In this document: piece by piece, positions 44,632 through 58,130 of the stretch
Layout of the letters: each line of letters opens with the position of its first letter
Position numbering within the stretch: position 1 is the first letter of the stretch
Notes under the pieces: model-generated
Databases searched by the model: none
What the model was told of the DNA's origin: nothing
Seen by the model: only the letters and a program-made list of their open reading frames with translations
NCBI GenBank assembly: GCA_023375785.1
Contig: SZWC01000042.1
Span: 532,407-596,406 of the forward strand
DNA length: 64,000 bases
Origin: Penium margaritaceum
Lineage: Eukaryota > Streptophyta > Zygnematophyceae > Desmidiales > Peniaceae
Reading direction: 5' to 3'
Program-made: the position numbers and the translations under genes

Positions 44632-47600
44632 TTCACATTTTCGGCACTAGAGCGCCACACTTTGGTAATACATGGTCACACGTTGGCACTAGAGGTCCAC
44701 ACTTTGGAACTAGAGCGTCATACTTTGGCACTAGCGGTTCACACTCTGGCACTAGATCTTCCCACTTTGGCACTAGAGCTTCACACTTTGGTACTAGAGC
44801 GTCACTCTTTAGCACTAGGGCATCACACTTTGGCACTAGATGTCACAATTTGGCACTAGAGCATCACACTTTGGCACTAGAGCGTCACACGTTGGCACTA
44901 GAGCGTCACACTTTGGCACTAGAGCATCATACTTTGGCACTAGAGATTCACACTTTGGCACAAGAGTGTCACAGTTTGGCACTAGAGCATCAGACTTTTG
45001 CACTAGAGCTTCACACTTCGGCACTATAGCTTCACACTTTGGTGCTAGAGCGTCAGACTTTGGCACTATAGTGACACACTTTGGCACTAGAGCGTCACAC
45101 TTTGGAACTGGAACATCCCACGTTGGCACTAAAGCGTCACACTTTGGCACTAGAACTTCACACTTTGGACCTAGAGCTTCACACTTTGGCATTAGAGCTT
45201 CACACTTTAGAACTATAGGTTCACACTTTGGTACTAGAGTGTCACCCTTTGGCCCTAGAGCTTCAAACTTTGGTACTATATCTTCCCATTTTGGCATTAG
45301 AGCGTCACACTTTGGCACTAGAGCGTCACACTTTAGCACTAGGGCGTCACACTTTGGCACTAGAGCATCACACTTTGGCACTGGAGCATCACAATTTGGC
45401 ACTAGAGCGTCACACATTGGCACGAGAGGGTCACACTTTGGTACTAGACCAACACACTTTGGCAATAGAGCTTCACACATGGGCACAAGAGCGTCGCACT
45501 TTGGCACTAGAGCTTCACACTTTGGTACTAGAGCTTTATACTCTGGCACGAGATTATCACACCTTGGCACTAGAGCGTCACAATTTGGCACTAGAACGTC
45601 ACACTTTAGCACAAGACTGTTATACGTCGGCACTAGAGCGTCACACTTTGGCACTAGAGCGTCACACTTTGGCACTAGAGCGTCACACTTTGGCACTAGA
45701 GCGTCACAGTTTGGCACTAGAGTGTCACGCTTTGGAACTAGAGCATCACACTTTGGCACTATATCTCTGCACTTCATCACTAGAGCATCACAATTTGGCA
45801 CTAGAGCGTCACACTTTGGTACTAGAGTGTCACGCTTTGGCACTTGAGAGTCACACTTCGGCACTAGAGCTTCACATTTTCGGCACTCGAGCAACACACT
45901 TTGGCACTAGAGAGTCACACGTTGGCACTAGAGGTCCACACTTTGGTACTAGGGCATCATACTGTGGCACTAGCGCTTCACACTTTTGCACTAGATATTC
46001 CCACTTTGGCACTAGAGCATCACACTTTGGTACTAGAGCGTCACCCTTTGGCACTAGGGCGTCACATCTTTGGACTAGATGTCACAATTTGGCACTAGAG
46101 CATCACACTTTGGCTCTAAAGCGTCACACTTTGGCACTAGAGCGTCACACTTTGGCACTAGAGCATCACACTTTGGCACTACAGATACACACTTTGGCAC
46201 AAGAGTGTCACACTTAGGTACTAGAGCTTCACACGTTGGCACGAGAGCATCACATATTTGACACTAGAGCTTCACACTTTGGCACTATAGCTTCACACTA
46301 TGGCACAGGAGAGTCACATTTTGGCAGTAGAGCGTCACCCTTTGGCACTAGAGCGTCACAATCTGGTACTAGAGCGTCACACACTGGCACGAGAGTTTCA
46401 CACTTTCGCACTAGAACTTCACACTTTGGCACTATAGTGTGACACTTTGGCACTAGAGCGTCACACTTTAGCAATAAGGCGTCACACTTTGGCACTAGAG
46501 CATCACACTTTGGCACTGGAGCATCACAATTTGGCACTAGAGCGTCACACTTTGGCACGAGAGGGTCACACTTTGGTACTAGAACAACACACTTTGACAA
46601 TATAGCTTCACACATGGGCACAAGAGCGTCGCACTTTGGCACTAGAGCTTCACACTTTGGTACTAGAGCTTTACACTCTGGCACAAGATTATCACACCTT
46701 GGCACAAGAGCGTCACAATTTGGCACTAGAACGTCACACTTTAGCACAAGACCGTTATACTTCGGCACTAGAGCGTCACACTTTGGCACTAGAGCGTCAA
46801 ACTTTGGCACTAGAGCATCACACTTTGGCACTAGAGCGTCACAGTTTGGCACTAGAGCGTCACGCTTTGGAACTAGAGCATCACACTTTGGCACTATTTC
46901 TCTGCACTTCATCACTAGAGCATCACAATTTGGCACTAGAGCGTCACACTTTGGTACTAGAGTGTCACGCATTGGCACTTGAGCGTCACACTTCGGCACT
47001 AGAGCTTCACATTTTCGGCACTCGAGCAACACACTTTGGCACTAGAGAGTCACACGTTGGCACTAGAGGTCCACACTTTGGTACTAGAGCATCATACTGC
47101 GGCACTAGCGCTTCACACTTTTGCACTAGATATTCCCACTTTGGCACTAGAGCGTCACACTTTGGTACTAGAGCGTCACCCTTTGGCACTAGGGCGTCAC
47201 ACCTTTGGACTATATGTCACAATTTGGCACTAGAGCATCACACTTTGGCTCTAGAGCGTCACACTTTGGCACTAGAGTGTCACACTTTGGCACTAGAGCA
47301 TCACACTTTGGCACTACAGATACACACTTTGGCACAAGAGTGTCACACTTAGGTACTAGAGCTTCACACTTTGGCACGAGAGCATCACATTTTTGACACT
47401 AGAGCTTCACACTTTGGCACTATAGCTTCACACTATGGAACAGAAGTGTCACACTTTGGCAGTAGAGCGTCACCCTTTGGCACTAGAGCGTCACAATCTG
47501 GTACTAGAGCGTCACACACGGGCACTAGAGCTTCACACTTTGGCACTAGAACTTCACACTTTGGCACTAGAGTGTGACACTTTGGCACTAGAGCGTCACA

Positions 47601-48720
47601 CTTTAGCACTAGGGCGTCACACTTTGGCACTAGAGCATCACACTTTGGCACTGGAGCATCACAATTTGGCACTAGAGCGTCACACTTTGGCACGAGAGGG
47701 TCACATTTTGGTACTAGACCAACACATTTTGGCAATAGAGCTTCACACATGGGCACAAGAGCGTCGCACTTTGGCACTAGAGCTTCGTACTTTGGTACTA
47801 GAGCTTTACACTCTGGCACGAGATTATCACACCTTGGCACTAGAGCGTCACAATTTGGCACTAGAACGTCACACTTTAGCACAAGACTGTTATACGTCGG
47901 CACTAGAGCGTCACACTTTGGCACTAGAGCGTCACACTTTGGCAATAGAGCGTCACACTTTGGCACTAGAGCGTCACAGTTTGGCACTAGAGCGTCACGC
48001 TTTGGAACTAGAGCATCACACTTTGGCACTATATCTCTGCACTTCATCACTAGAGCATCACAATTTGGCACTAGAGCGTCACACTTTGGTACTAGAGTGT
48101 CACGCATTGGCACTTGAGCGTCACACTTTGGCACTAGAGCTTCACATTTTCGGCACTCGAGCAACACACTTTGGCACTAGAGAGTCACATGTTGGCACTA
48201 GAGGTCCACACTTTGGTACTAGAGCATCATACTGTGGCACTAGCGCTTCACACTTTTGCACTAGATATTCCCACTTTGGCACTAGAGCGTCACACTTTGG
48301 AACTAGAGCGTCACCCTTTGGCACTAGGGCGTCACACCTTTGGACTAGATGTCACAATTTAGCACTAGAGCATCACACTTTGGCTCTAGAGCGTCACACT
48401 TTGGCACTAGAGCGTCACACTTTGGCACTAGAGCATCACACTTTGGCACTACAGATACACACTTTGGCACAAAAGTGTCACACTTAGGTACTAGAGCTTC
48501 ACACTTTCACACGAGAGCATCACATTTTTGACACTAGAGCTTCACACTTTGGCACTATAGCTTCACACTATGGCACAGGAGAGTCACACTTTGGCAGTAG
48601 AGTGTCACCCTTTGGCACTAGAGCGTCACAATCTGGTACTAGAGCGTCACACACTGGCACTAGAGCTTCACACTTTGGCACTAGAAATTCACACTTTGGC
48701 ACTAGAGTGTGACACTCTGG
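44632..48720 (+). repeat. Higher-order repeat, 1135-bp unit
   Basis: The rare motif TTCACATTTTCGGCACTCGAGC occurs at 45871, 47006 and 48141, exactly 1135 bp apart (54 x 21 + 1; the extra base sits in this 22-bp variant unit). A diverged relative begins at 44632, 1239 bp earlier. Copies 45871-47005 and 47006-48140 look nearly identical; the next one matches for about 600 bp. Confidence 0.9.
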
Positions 48721-50666
48721 CACTAGAGCGTCACACTTTGGCACTAGAGATTAACACTTTGGCATTGGAGTGTCACACTTTTGAACTAGTGCTTCACAAT
48801 TTGGCACTAGAGCTTCACACTTTGGCACTAGAGCGGCACACTTTGGCACTAGAGCATCACCATTTAACACTAGAGCGTCACACTTTGGCACTAGAGTGAC
48901 ACACTTTGGCACTAGAGCCTCACACATTGGCACTGGAGCGTCCCACGTTGGCACTAAAAGCGTCACACTTTGGCATTAGAGCTTCACACGTTGGCATTAG
49001 AGCGTCACACTCTGGCACTAGAGCTTCACACTTTGGCACTAGAGCTTCACACTTTGGAACTAGAGGTTCACACTTTGGTACAGTAGCGTCACCCTTTGGC
49101 ACTAGAGCTTCAAACTTTGGCACTATATCTTCCCAGTTTGGCATTAGAGCGTCACACTTTGGCACTAGAGCGTCACACTTTAGCACTAGGGCGTCACACT
49201 TTGGCACTATAGCATCACAATTTGGCACTAGAGCATCACCATTTGGCACTAGAGCGTCACACTTTGGCACTAGCGCATCACACTTTGGTACTAGACCAAC
49301 ACAGTTTGGCAATAGAGCTTCACACATGAGCACAAGAGCGTCACACTTTGGCACTAGAGCTTCACACTTTGGCATTAGAGGTTCACATGTTTGCATTAGA
49401 GTGTCACACATTGGCACTAGAGCTTCACACTTTGGGACTAGAGCTTCGCACGTTGGCACTAGAGCGGCACACATTGGCACTAGAGCATCCCACTTTGGCA
49501 CTAGAGCGTCACACTTTGGTACTAGAGCGTCACACTTTGGCACTAAAGCGTCACACTTTGGTACTAGAGCATCACACTTTGGCATTAGAGCGTCACACTC
49601 TCGCACTGGAGCTTCACACTTTGGCACAAGAGCTTCACACTTTGGCACTAGAGCATCACACTCTCGCACTAGAGCATAACACTTTGGCACTAGAGCGTCA
49701 CACTTTGGCACTAGAGTATCACACTCCGGCACTAGAGCGTCACACTTTCGAACTAGATCATCACATTTTGGCACTAGAGTGTCACACATTGGCACTAGAG
49801 CTTCACACTTGGGAACTAGAGCGTCACACTTTGGCACTAGAGAACCACACTTTGGCACTATGGTGTTACACTTTGGCACGGGAGCTTCACACTTTGGATC
49901 CAGAGCTGTACACGTTCGCACTAGAGCATCACACGTTTGCAGTAGAGCGTCATACGTTGGCACTAGAGCGTCAGACATTGGCACTAGAGCATCATACTTT
50001 GGCACTAGAGCGTCACACTTTGGCACTAGAGCGTCACACTTTGGCACTACAACTTAACACTTTGGCACTAAATTCTCACACATTGGCACTAGAGTGTCAC
50101 ACTTTGGCACTAGAACTTCACACTTTGGCACTAGAGCTTCACACTTTGGCACTAGAGCGACACACTTTGGTACTAGAGCATCACCCTTTGGCACTAGAAT
50201 GTCACACTTTGGCACTAGAGCGACACACTTTGGCAATGGACCGTCACACTTCGGCACTACGGTCCACACATTGGATCTAGAACTTCACACTTTGGCACTA
50301 GAGCATCACAATTTGGCACTAGAGCATTCCACTTTGGCACTATAGAGAGATACTTTGGCACTAGAGTGTCACACTTTCGCACTAGAGCGTCACACTTTGC
50401 TATTAGAGCTTAACACTTTGGCACTAGAGAGTCACACATTGGCACTAGAGGGTCGCATTTTTGGCACTAGATGTCCACGCTTTGGTACTAGAGCGTCATA
50501 CTTTGGCACTAGATCTTCAGACTTTAGCACTATATCTTCCCACTTTGGCACTAGACCACCACACTTTGGCACTAGAGTGTCACACTTTGGCAATAGCGCG
50601 TCACACTTTACCACTAGAACCTCACACTTTGGCACTAGATCATCACACTTTGGCACTAGAGATTCA

Positions 50667-51181
50667 CACTTTGGCACTAGAGCGTCACACTTTGGCACTA
50701 GAGCTTCAGACTTTGGGACTAGAGCATCACACTTTGGCACTAGAGCTTCACACTTTGGCACTATAGCTTCACACTTTGGCACTAGAGCGTCACAATTTTG
50801 GCACTAGAGCATCACCCTTTGGCACTAGAGCGTCACACTCTGGCACTAGAGCATCACACTTTGGCATGAGAACTTCACACATTGGCACTNCGTCACACTT
50901 TGGCACTAGAGTGTCACACTTTGGCACTAGAGCGTCACACTTTGGCACTAGAGCGTCACACTTTGGCACTAGAGCGTCACACTTTGGCACTAGAGCTTCA
51001 GACTTTGGGACTAGAGCATCACACTTTGGCACTAGAGCTTCACACTTTGGCACTATAGCTTCACACTTTGGCACTAGAGCGTCACAATTTTGGCACTAGA
51101 GCATCACCCTTTGGCACTAGAGCGTCACACTCTGGCACTAGAGCATCACACTTTGGCATGAGAACTTCACACATTGGCACT
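50667..51181 (+). repeat. Repeated ~220-bp block around the single N at 50890
   Basis: 50701-50889 equals 50993-51181 (offset 292), including rare variants such as GGGACTAGAGC and CAATTTTGGC. The first copy ends at the N. This is probably an overlap of contig ends, as at 22839. Confidence 0.8.
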
Positions 51182-52110
51182 AGAGTGTCACACTTTGGCA
51201 CTAGAGCATCACACTTTGGCACAAGAGGTTCACTCTTTGGTACTAGAGTGTCACACTTTGGCACTAGAGCTTCATACTTTGGCACTAGAGAGTCATACGT
51301 TGGCACTATATCTTCACACTCTGGCACTATATCTTCCCACTTTGGCACTAGAGCACCACACTTTGGCACTAGAGCGTCACACTTTGGCACTAGAGCTAAA
51401 CACTTTCGCACTAGAGCTTCATACTTTGGCACTATAGCATCACTCTTTAGCACTAGAGCATCACACTTTGGCACTAGAGCGTCACACATTGGCACTAGAG
51501 TGTCACACTTTGGCACTAGAGCGTCACACGTTGGCACTACAGCGTCACACTTTGGCACTAGCGCATCACACTTTAGCACTAGAGCATCACACTTTGGCAC
51601 TAGAGCTTTACACTTTGGCACTAGAGTATCACACTTTGGCACTTTAGCGTCTCATGTTGGAGCTAGAGCGTCACAACCTTGCACTAGATCGTCACACTTC
51701 CGCACTAAAGCATCACACTTTGGCACTGGAGTGTCGCGGTTTGGCACTATAGCTTCACACTTTGGCACTAGAGCGTCACACTTTCGCATTAGACCGTCAC
51801 ACTTTGGCACTAGTGCATCACACATTGGCACTATAGCGTTTCACTTCGGCACTAGGACATCACACTTTGGAACTCGAGCTTCACACATTGGCACAAGAGT
51901 GTCACACTCTGGCTCCAGATCTTCACACTTTCGCACTAGAGCATCACACTTTAGCACTAGAGCGTCACACTTTGGCACTGGAGCGTCTAACTTTGGCACT
52001 AGAGGATCACAATTTGGCAATAGAGCGTCGCACTTTGGCACTTGAGCGTCTCACCTTGTCACAAGAAGTTCCCACTTTAGTACTAGAGCGTCACCCTTTG
52101 GCACTAGAGC

Positions 52111-53560
52111 TTCATACTTTGGCACATGATCTTCCCACTTTGGCATTAGAGCGTCAAACTTGGCACTATAGTGTCACAATTTAGCACTAGCGTGTGACAC
52201 TTTGGCACTAGAGCATCACAATTTGGCACTAGAGAGTCACATGTTGGCACTAAAGCGTCACACTTTGGCATTAGAGTGTCACACTTTGTCACTACAGCAT
52301 CACACTTTGGAACTAGAGCTTCACACATGGGCACAAGAGCATCAAAAGTTGGCACTAGAGCTTCACACTGTGGTACTAGAGCTTTACACGCAGGCACTAC
52401 ATTATCACACTTTTGCACTAGAGCATTACAACTTGGCACTAGAGGTTCACACTTTGGCACTAGAGTGTCACACATTGGAACTAGAGCTTCACACTTTGGG
52501 ACTAGAGCTTCACACTTTGGCACTAGAACGTCAGACTTTAACACAAGAGCATCACACTTTGGCACTAGAGCGTCACACTTTGGCACTAGAGCTTCAGATT
52601 TTGGCACTAGAGCATCACACTTTGGCACTAGAGCTGCACACTTTGGCACTAGAGCTTCACACTTTGGCACTAGAGCATCACATTTTGGCACTAGAGCACC
52701 ACACGTTGGCACTAGATTGTCACACTTTGGCACTAAAGCGTGACACTTTGGCACTAGAGCGTCACACTTTGGCACTAGAGCGTTACACTTTGGCACTAGA
52801 GCGTCACACTTTGGAACTAGAGCTACACACTTTGGCACTTTGGCACTAGAGTGCCTCACTTTGGCACAAGAAGTTCCCACTTTGGTACTAGAGCGTCACC
52901 CTTTGGCACTAGAGCTTCATACTTTGGCACATGATCTTCCCACTTTGGCATTAGAGCGTCACACTTTGGCACTAGAGTGTCACACTTTAGCTTTAGTGCG
53001 TCACACTATGGCACTAGAGCATCACACTTTGGCACTATAGAGTCACACTCTGGCACTAGAGCGTCACACTTTGGCACTAGAGCATCACACTTTGGCACTA
53101 GAGCATCACACTTTGGCACTAGAGCTTCACACATGGGCACAAGAGCATCAAAATTTGGCACTAGAGCTTCACACTGTGGTACTAGAGCTTTATACGCTGG
53201 CACTATATTATCACACTTTGGCACTGGAGCGTCACAACTTGGCACTAAAGGTTCACACTTTGGCACTAGACTGTCACGCGTTGGAACTAGAGTTTCACAC
53301 TTTGGGACTAGAGCTTCACACTTTGGCACTAGAGCATCACACTTTGGCATAAGAGCGTCACACTTTGGCACTAGAGCGTCACACTTTGGCACTAGAGCCT
53401 CACACTTTGGCATTAGAGCGTTACACTTTGGCACTAGAGCTTCACACTTTGGCAATAGAGCTTCACGCTTTGGCAATAGAGCATCACACTTTGGCACCGG
53501 AGTATCACACTCCAGCGCTAGAGCATCACACTTTGGCATTAGAGCGTAACACTCTGGCAC
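52111..53560 (+). repeat. Second higher-order repeat, ~805-bp spacing
   Basis: TTCATACTTTGGCACATGAT lies at 52111 and 52916, and TTCACACTGTGGTACTAG at 52362 and 53168. Offsets of 805-806 bp indicate a two-copy duplication, more diverged than the 1135-bp family. Confidence 0.75.
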
Positions 53561-56500
53561 TAGAGCTTCGTACTTTGAACCTATATCGTCACACTTTGGC
53601 ACTAGAACATCACACTTTCGCACTAGAGCATCACATTTTGGCACTACAACGCCACACGTGGGTAGTAGAGCGTCACACTTTGGCACTAGAGTGTCACACT
53701 TTGGCACTAGAGCGTCACACTTTGGCAATAGAGTGTCATACTTTCGCACTAGAGCGTCGCACTTTGGCACTGTAACGTTACCCTTTGCCATTAGAGAGTC
53801 ACACTTTAGCACTAGAGCGTCACACTTTGGCACTAGAGCTTTACACTTTGGCACTAGAGATTCACACGTTGGCACTAGAGCCTCATATCATGGCACTAGA
53901 GCGTCACACTTTGGCACTAGAGCGTCACACTTTAGCACAAGACTGTCATACTTCAGCACTAGAGCGTCGCACTTTGGCACTAGAGCGTCACACTTAGGTA
54001 CTAGAGCGTCACACTTTTGCACTCGAGCGTCACACTTTGGCACTAGATAATCACACTTTAGAACTATAGCTTCACTCTTTGGCACTAGATCTCTGCACTT
54101 CAGCACTAGAGCATCACACTTTGGAACTAGATGGTCACACTTTGGCACAAGAGCATAATACTTTGGCACTAGTATGTCACACTTTGGCACTAGAGCGTCA
54201 CAAATTGGCACTAGAGCCCCACACTTTGGCACTAGAGCGTCACATGTTTAGCACTAGAGCATCACACTTTGGCACATAAGCTTCACACTTTGGCACCAGA
54301 GCTTCAGACTTTGTCACTAGAACGTCACACTCTGGCACTAGAGCGTCACACCTTGGCACTAGAGCGTCACACTTTGGCCCTAGAGTTTAACAAATTGGCA
54401 CTAGAGCATCACACGTCAGCACTGTAGCGTCACACTTTGCCACTAGAGCGTCCCACTTTGGCACATGAGCACATCACTTTGGCACTGGAGCATCACACTT
54501 TGGCACAAGAGCTTCACACTTTGGGAATAGAGCTTCACAATTTAGCTCATGAAATCCACAGTTTTGCGCAGGAGCATCACAATTTGGCACTAGAGCATCA
54601 CACATTGGCACTACAGTGTCACACGTTTGCACTATAGCATCATACTTTGATACTATAGCATCACACTTTGGCACTAGAGTGTCACACTTTGGCACTAGAG
54701 CTTCACACTTTGGCACTTGAGCATCACACTTTGGCAATAGAGCGTCAGACTTTGGCACTAGGGCGTCACACTTTGGCACTAGAGTGTCACACTTGGGCAC
54801 AAGAGCATCAAACTCTGGCACTAGGGCTTCACACATTGGCACTAGAGTATCACACTTTGGCACTAGAGCTTCACACTTGGGCACTAGAGCGTCACATGTT
54901 GGTACTAGAGCGTCTAACTTTGGCACTATAGCATAATCCTTTGGCACTAAAGCGTCACACTGTGGCACCAGAAGGTGACACTTTGGCAGCAGAGGTTCCC
55001 ATTTTGGTAGTAGAGCTTCACACATTGGCACTAGAGCTTCCCACCTTGGCACTAGATCTTCACACTTTGGCACTAGAGCGTCACACGAAGGTACTAAAGC
55101 GTCACACTTTAGCACTAGGGCGTCACACTTTCGCACTAGAGCATCACACTTTGGCACTGGAGCGTCGCACTTTGGCACTAGAGCGTCACACGCTGGCACT
55201 AAAGTGTCACACTTTGGCACTAGAGCAACATACTTTGGCACTAGAGCTTCACAAATTGGCACAATAGCGTCACACTTTGGCACTAGAGCTTCACACTTCG
55301 GTACTAGATATTTGGACTTTGGCACTAGAGTATCACACTCTGCCAGTATATCCTCACACTTTGGCACTATAGGTTCACACTTTAGCACTGGAGTGTCACA
55401 CATTAGCACTAGAGCTTCACACTTTGGCACTAGAGCTTCACACTTTGGCACTAGTGCGGCACACTTTGGCACTAGAGCATCACACTTTGGCACTAGAGCT
55501 CCACATTTTGGCACTACATCATCACACTTTGGCACTAGAGCGTCACACTTTGGCACTAGAGCATCACACTTTGGCACTAGAGCGTTACACTTTGGCACTA
55601 GAGCATCACACTTTGGTAATAAAGCATCACAAGTTGGAACTAGAGCTTCAAACTTTGGTACTAGAGCGTCACACGTTGGCACTAGAGCGTCACACTTGGG
55701 CACTATAGCGTCATACTTTGGCACCAGAGTGACACACTTTGGCACGAGAGCCTCACACTTTCGCACTAGAGCTCCACACTTTGGTACTAAACCATCACAC
55801 TTTGGCACTAGAGCATCACATTTTTACACTAGAGCGTCACACTTTGGCACTACAACGTCACACTTGTGACCTAGAGTGTCACACTCTGGCATTAGAGTGT
55901 CATACTTTCGCAGTATAGCTCACACTTTGGCACTGTAACGTTACAATTTGCCACTAGAGCATCACGTTTTTGCACTAGAGCGTCACACTTTGGCACTAGA
56001 GGTTCACACTTTGGCAGTAGAGCTTCACACGTTGGCACTAGAGCGTTACACTTTGGCACTAGAGCGTCACACTTTGGCACTAGAGCGTCACACTTTAGCA
56101 CAAGACTGTCATACTTCAGCACTAGAGAGTCGCACTTAGGAACTAGAGCGTCATACTTAGGCACTAGAGCGTCACACTTTGGCACTAAAGCGTCCCACTT
56201 TGGCACTAGAGCATCACACTTTGGAACTATACATTCACACTTTGGCAATAGATCCCCGCACCTCGGCACTAGAGCATCACACTTTGTCACTAGAGCGTCA
56301 CACTTTGGCACTGGAGCATAACACTTTGGCACTAGGGTGTCCCACTTTGGCACTAGAGCGTCAGAATTTCACACTAGAGCGTCACACTTTGGCACTAGAG
56401 CGTCACACTTTGGTACTAGATATTCACACTTTGGCACATGAGCGTCACACTTTAGCACTAGAGCTTCACACTTTGGCACCAGAGCGTCACACGTTGGCAC

Positions 56501-57470
56501 TAGAGCTTCACACTTTGGCATTATAGCTTCACACTTTGGCACTAGAGTGGCACACTTTGGCACTAGATCGTCACACTTTGGCACTAGAACGTCACACTTT
56601 GGCACTAGAGCGTCACATTTTGGCACTAGAGCGTCACACTTTGGCACTAGAGCTTTACACTTTGGCACTAGAGCTTCACACTTTGGAACTAGATCGTCAC
56701 ATTTGGCACTAACGCGTCACACTTTGGCACTAGAGCTTCACACTTGGGCACTATAGTGTCATACTTTGGCACTAGAGCACCACACTTTGGCACTAGAGTA
56801 TCACACTTTGGCACAAGAGCTTCACAGTTTGGCACTAGAGCGTCACACTTTGGCACTGAAGCGTCACACTTTGGCACTAGAGCGTCACACTTTGGCACTA
56901 GAGCGTCACACTTTGGCACTAGAGCGTCACACGTTTGCACTAGAACTTCACACTTTGGTACTAGAGTGTCACACGTTGGCACTAGAGCGGCACACTTGGG
57001 CACTAGAGCATCACACTTGGGCACCAGAGCGTCACACTTTGGCACTAGAGCTTCACACTTTGGCAGTACAGTCCACACTTTGGCACTAGAGCATCACACT
57101 TTGGCACTAGAGCATCACAGTTTGACACTAAAGCGTCACACTTTGGCACTAGAGCGTCACACTTTGGCACCAGGGCATCACACTCTGGCATTAGAGTGTC
57201 ATATTTTTGCACTAGAGCGTCACACTTCGGCATTGTAGCGTTACACTTTGCCAATAGAGCGTCACATTTTGGCACTACAGCGTCACACTTTGGCACTAAA
57301 GCTTACACTTTGGCACTAGAGCTTAACACTTTTGCACAAGAGAGTCAAACTTTGGCACTTGAGCATCACACTTTGGCACAAGAGCGTCCCACTTTGGCAC
57401 TATAGCTTCACACTTTGGTACTAGAGCTTTATACTTTGGCACTAGAGTATCACACTTTGGCACTAGAGCG

Positions 57471-58130
57471 TGCCAAAGTGTGACGCTCTAGTGCCAAAGT
57501 GTAAAGCTCTAGTGCCAAAGTGTGAAGCTCTTGTGCCAAAGTGTTGACGCTCTTGTGCCAAAGTGTGACACTCTAGTGCCAAAGTGTGACGCTCTAGTGC
57601 CAAATTGTGGCGCTCTAGTGCCAAATTGTGAAGCTCTAGTGCCAAATTGTGAAGCTCTAGTGCCAAAGTGTGATGCTCCAGTGCCAAAATATGACACTCT
57701 AGTGGCAAAGTGTAACGCTACAGTGCCAAAGTATGACGCTCCAGTGCCAAAGTGTGACGCTCTAGTGACAAAGTTTGACGCTCTAGTGCCAAAGTGTGAT
57801 GGTATATTGCCAATTTGTGAGGCTCTAGTGCACAAGTCTGATGCTCTAGTGCCAAAGTGTGACGCTTTAGTGCCAAAGTGTAACTCTCTAGTGCCAAAGT
57901 AGGACGCTCTAGTGCCAATGTGTGGAGCTATAGCGCCAAAGTGTGACGCTCTATTGCCAAAGTTTGGAGCTATAGTGCCAAAGTGTGAGGTTGTAGTGCT
58001 TAAGTGTGACACTCTAGTGCGAGAGTGTGATGCTCTAGTACCAAAGTGTGGAGTGTCAAAGTGTGATTCTCTAGTGGCAAAGGGTGATGCTCTAGTGCCA
58101 ATGTGTGACACTCTAGTGCCAACGTGTAAT
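57471..58130 (-). repeat. 21-bp minisatellite, inverted orientation (block 1)
   Basis: From 57471 the same repeat continues as its reverse complement (TGCCAAAGTGTGACGCTCTAG). The junction reads CACTTTGGCA-CTAGAGCG-TGCCAAAGTG, a 10-bp perfect stem with an 8-bp loop. Confidence 0.95.

Larger units (their letters stand above)
43370..57470 (+). repeat. 21-bp minisatellite, main block (14.1 kb)
   Basis: Roughly 670 units, the largest feature of the window. Common unit variants are GCGTC, GCATC, GCTTC and GTGTC. It contains higher-order repeats (44.6-48.7 kb and 52.1-53.5 kb), a single N at 50890 and a reversal of orientation at its right end. Many long open frames exist on both strands, the longest 444 codons (54474-55808, minus), all explained by the 21-bp period. 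I see no start context, introns or non-repeat coding sequence. Confidence 0.95.

Noticed and set aside
43370-57470. Long open frames as repeat-protein genes
   Set aside because: They occur in three frames at once, as expected from a 21-bp period without stops. No non-repeat coding sequence or gene structure accompanies them.
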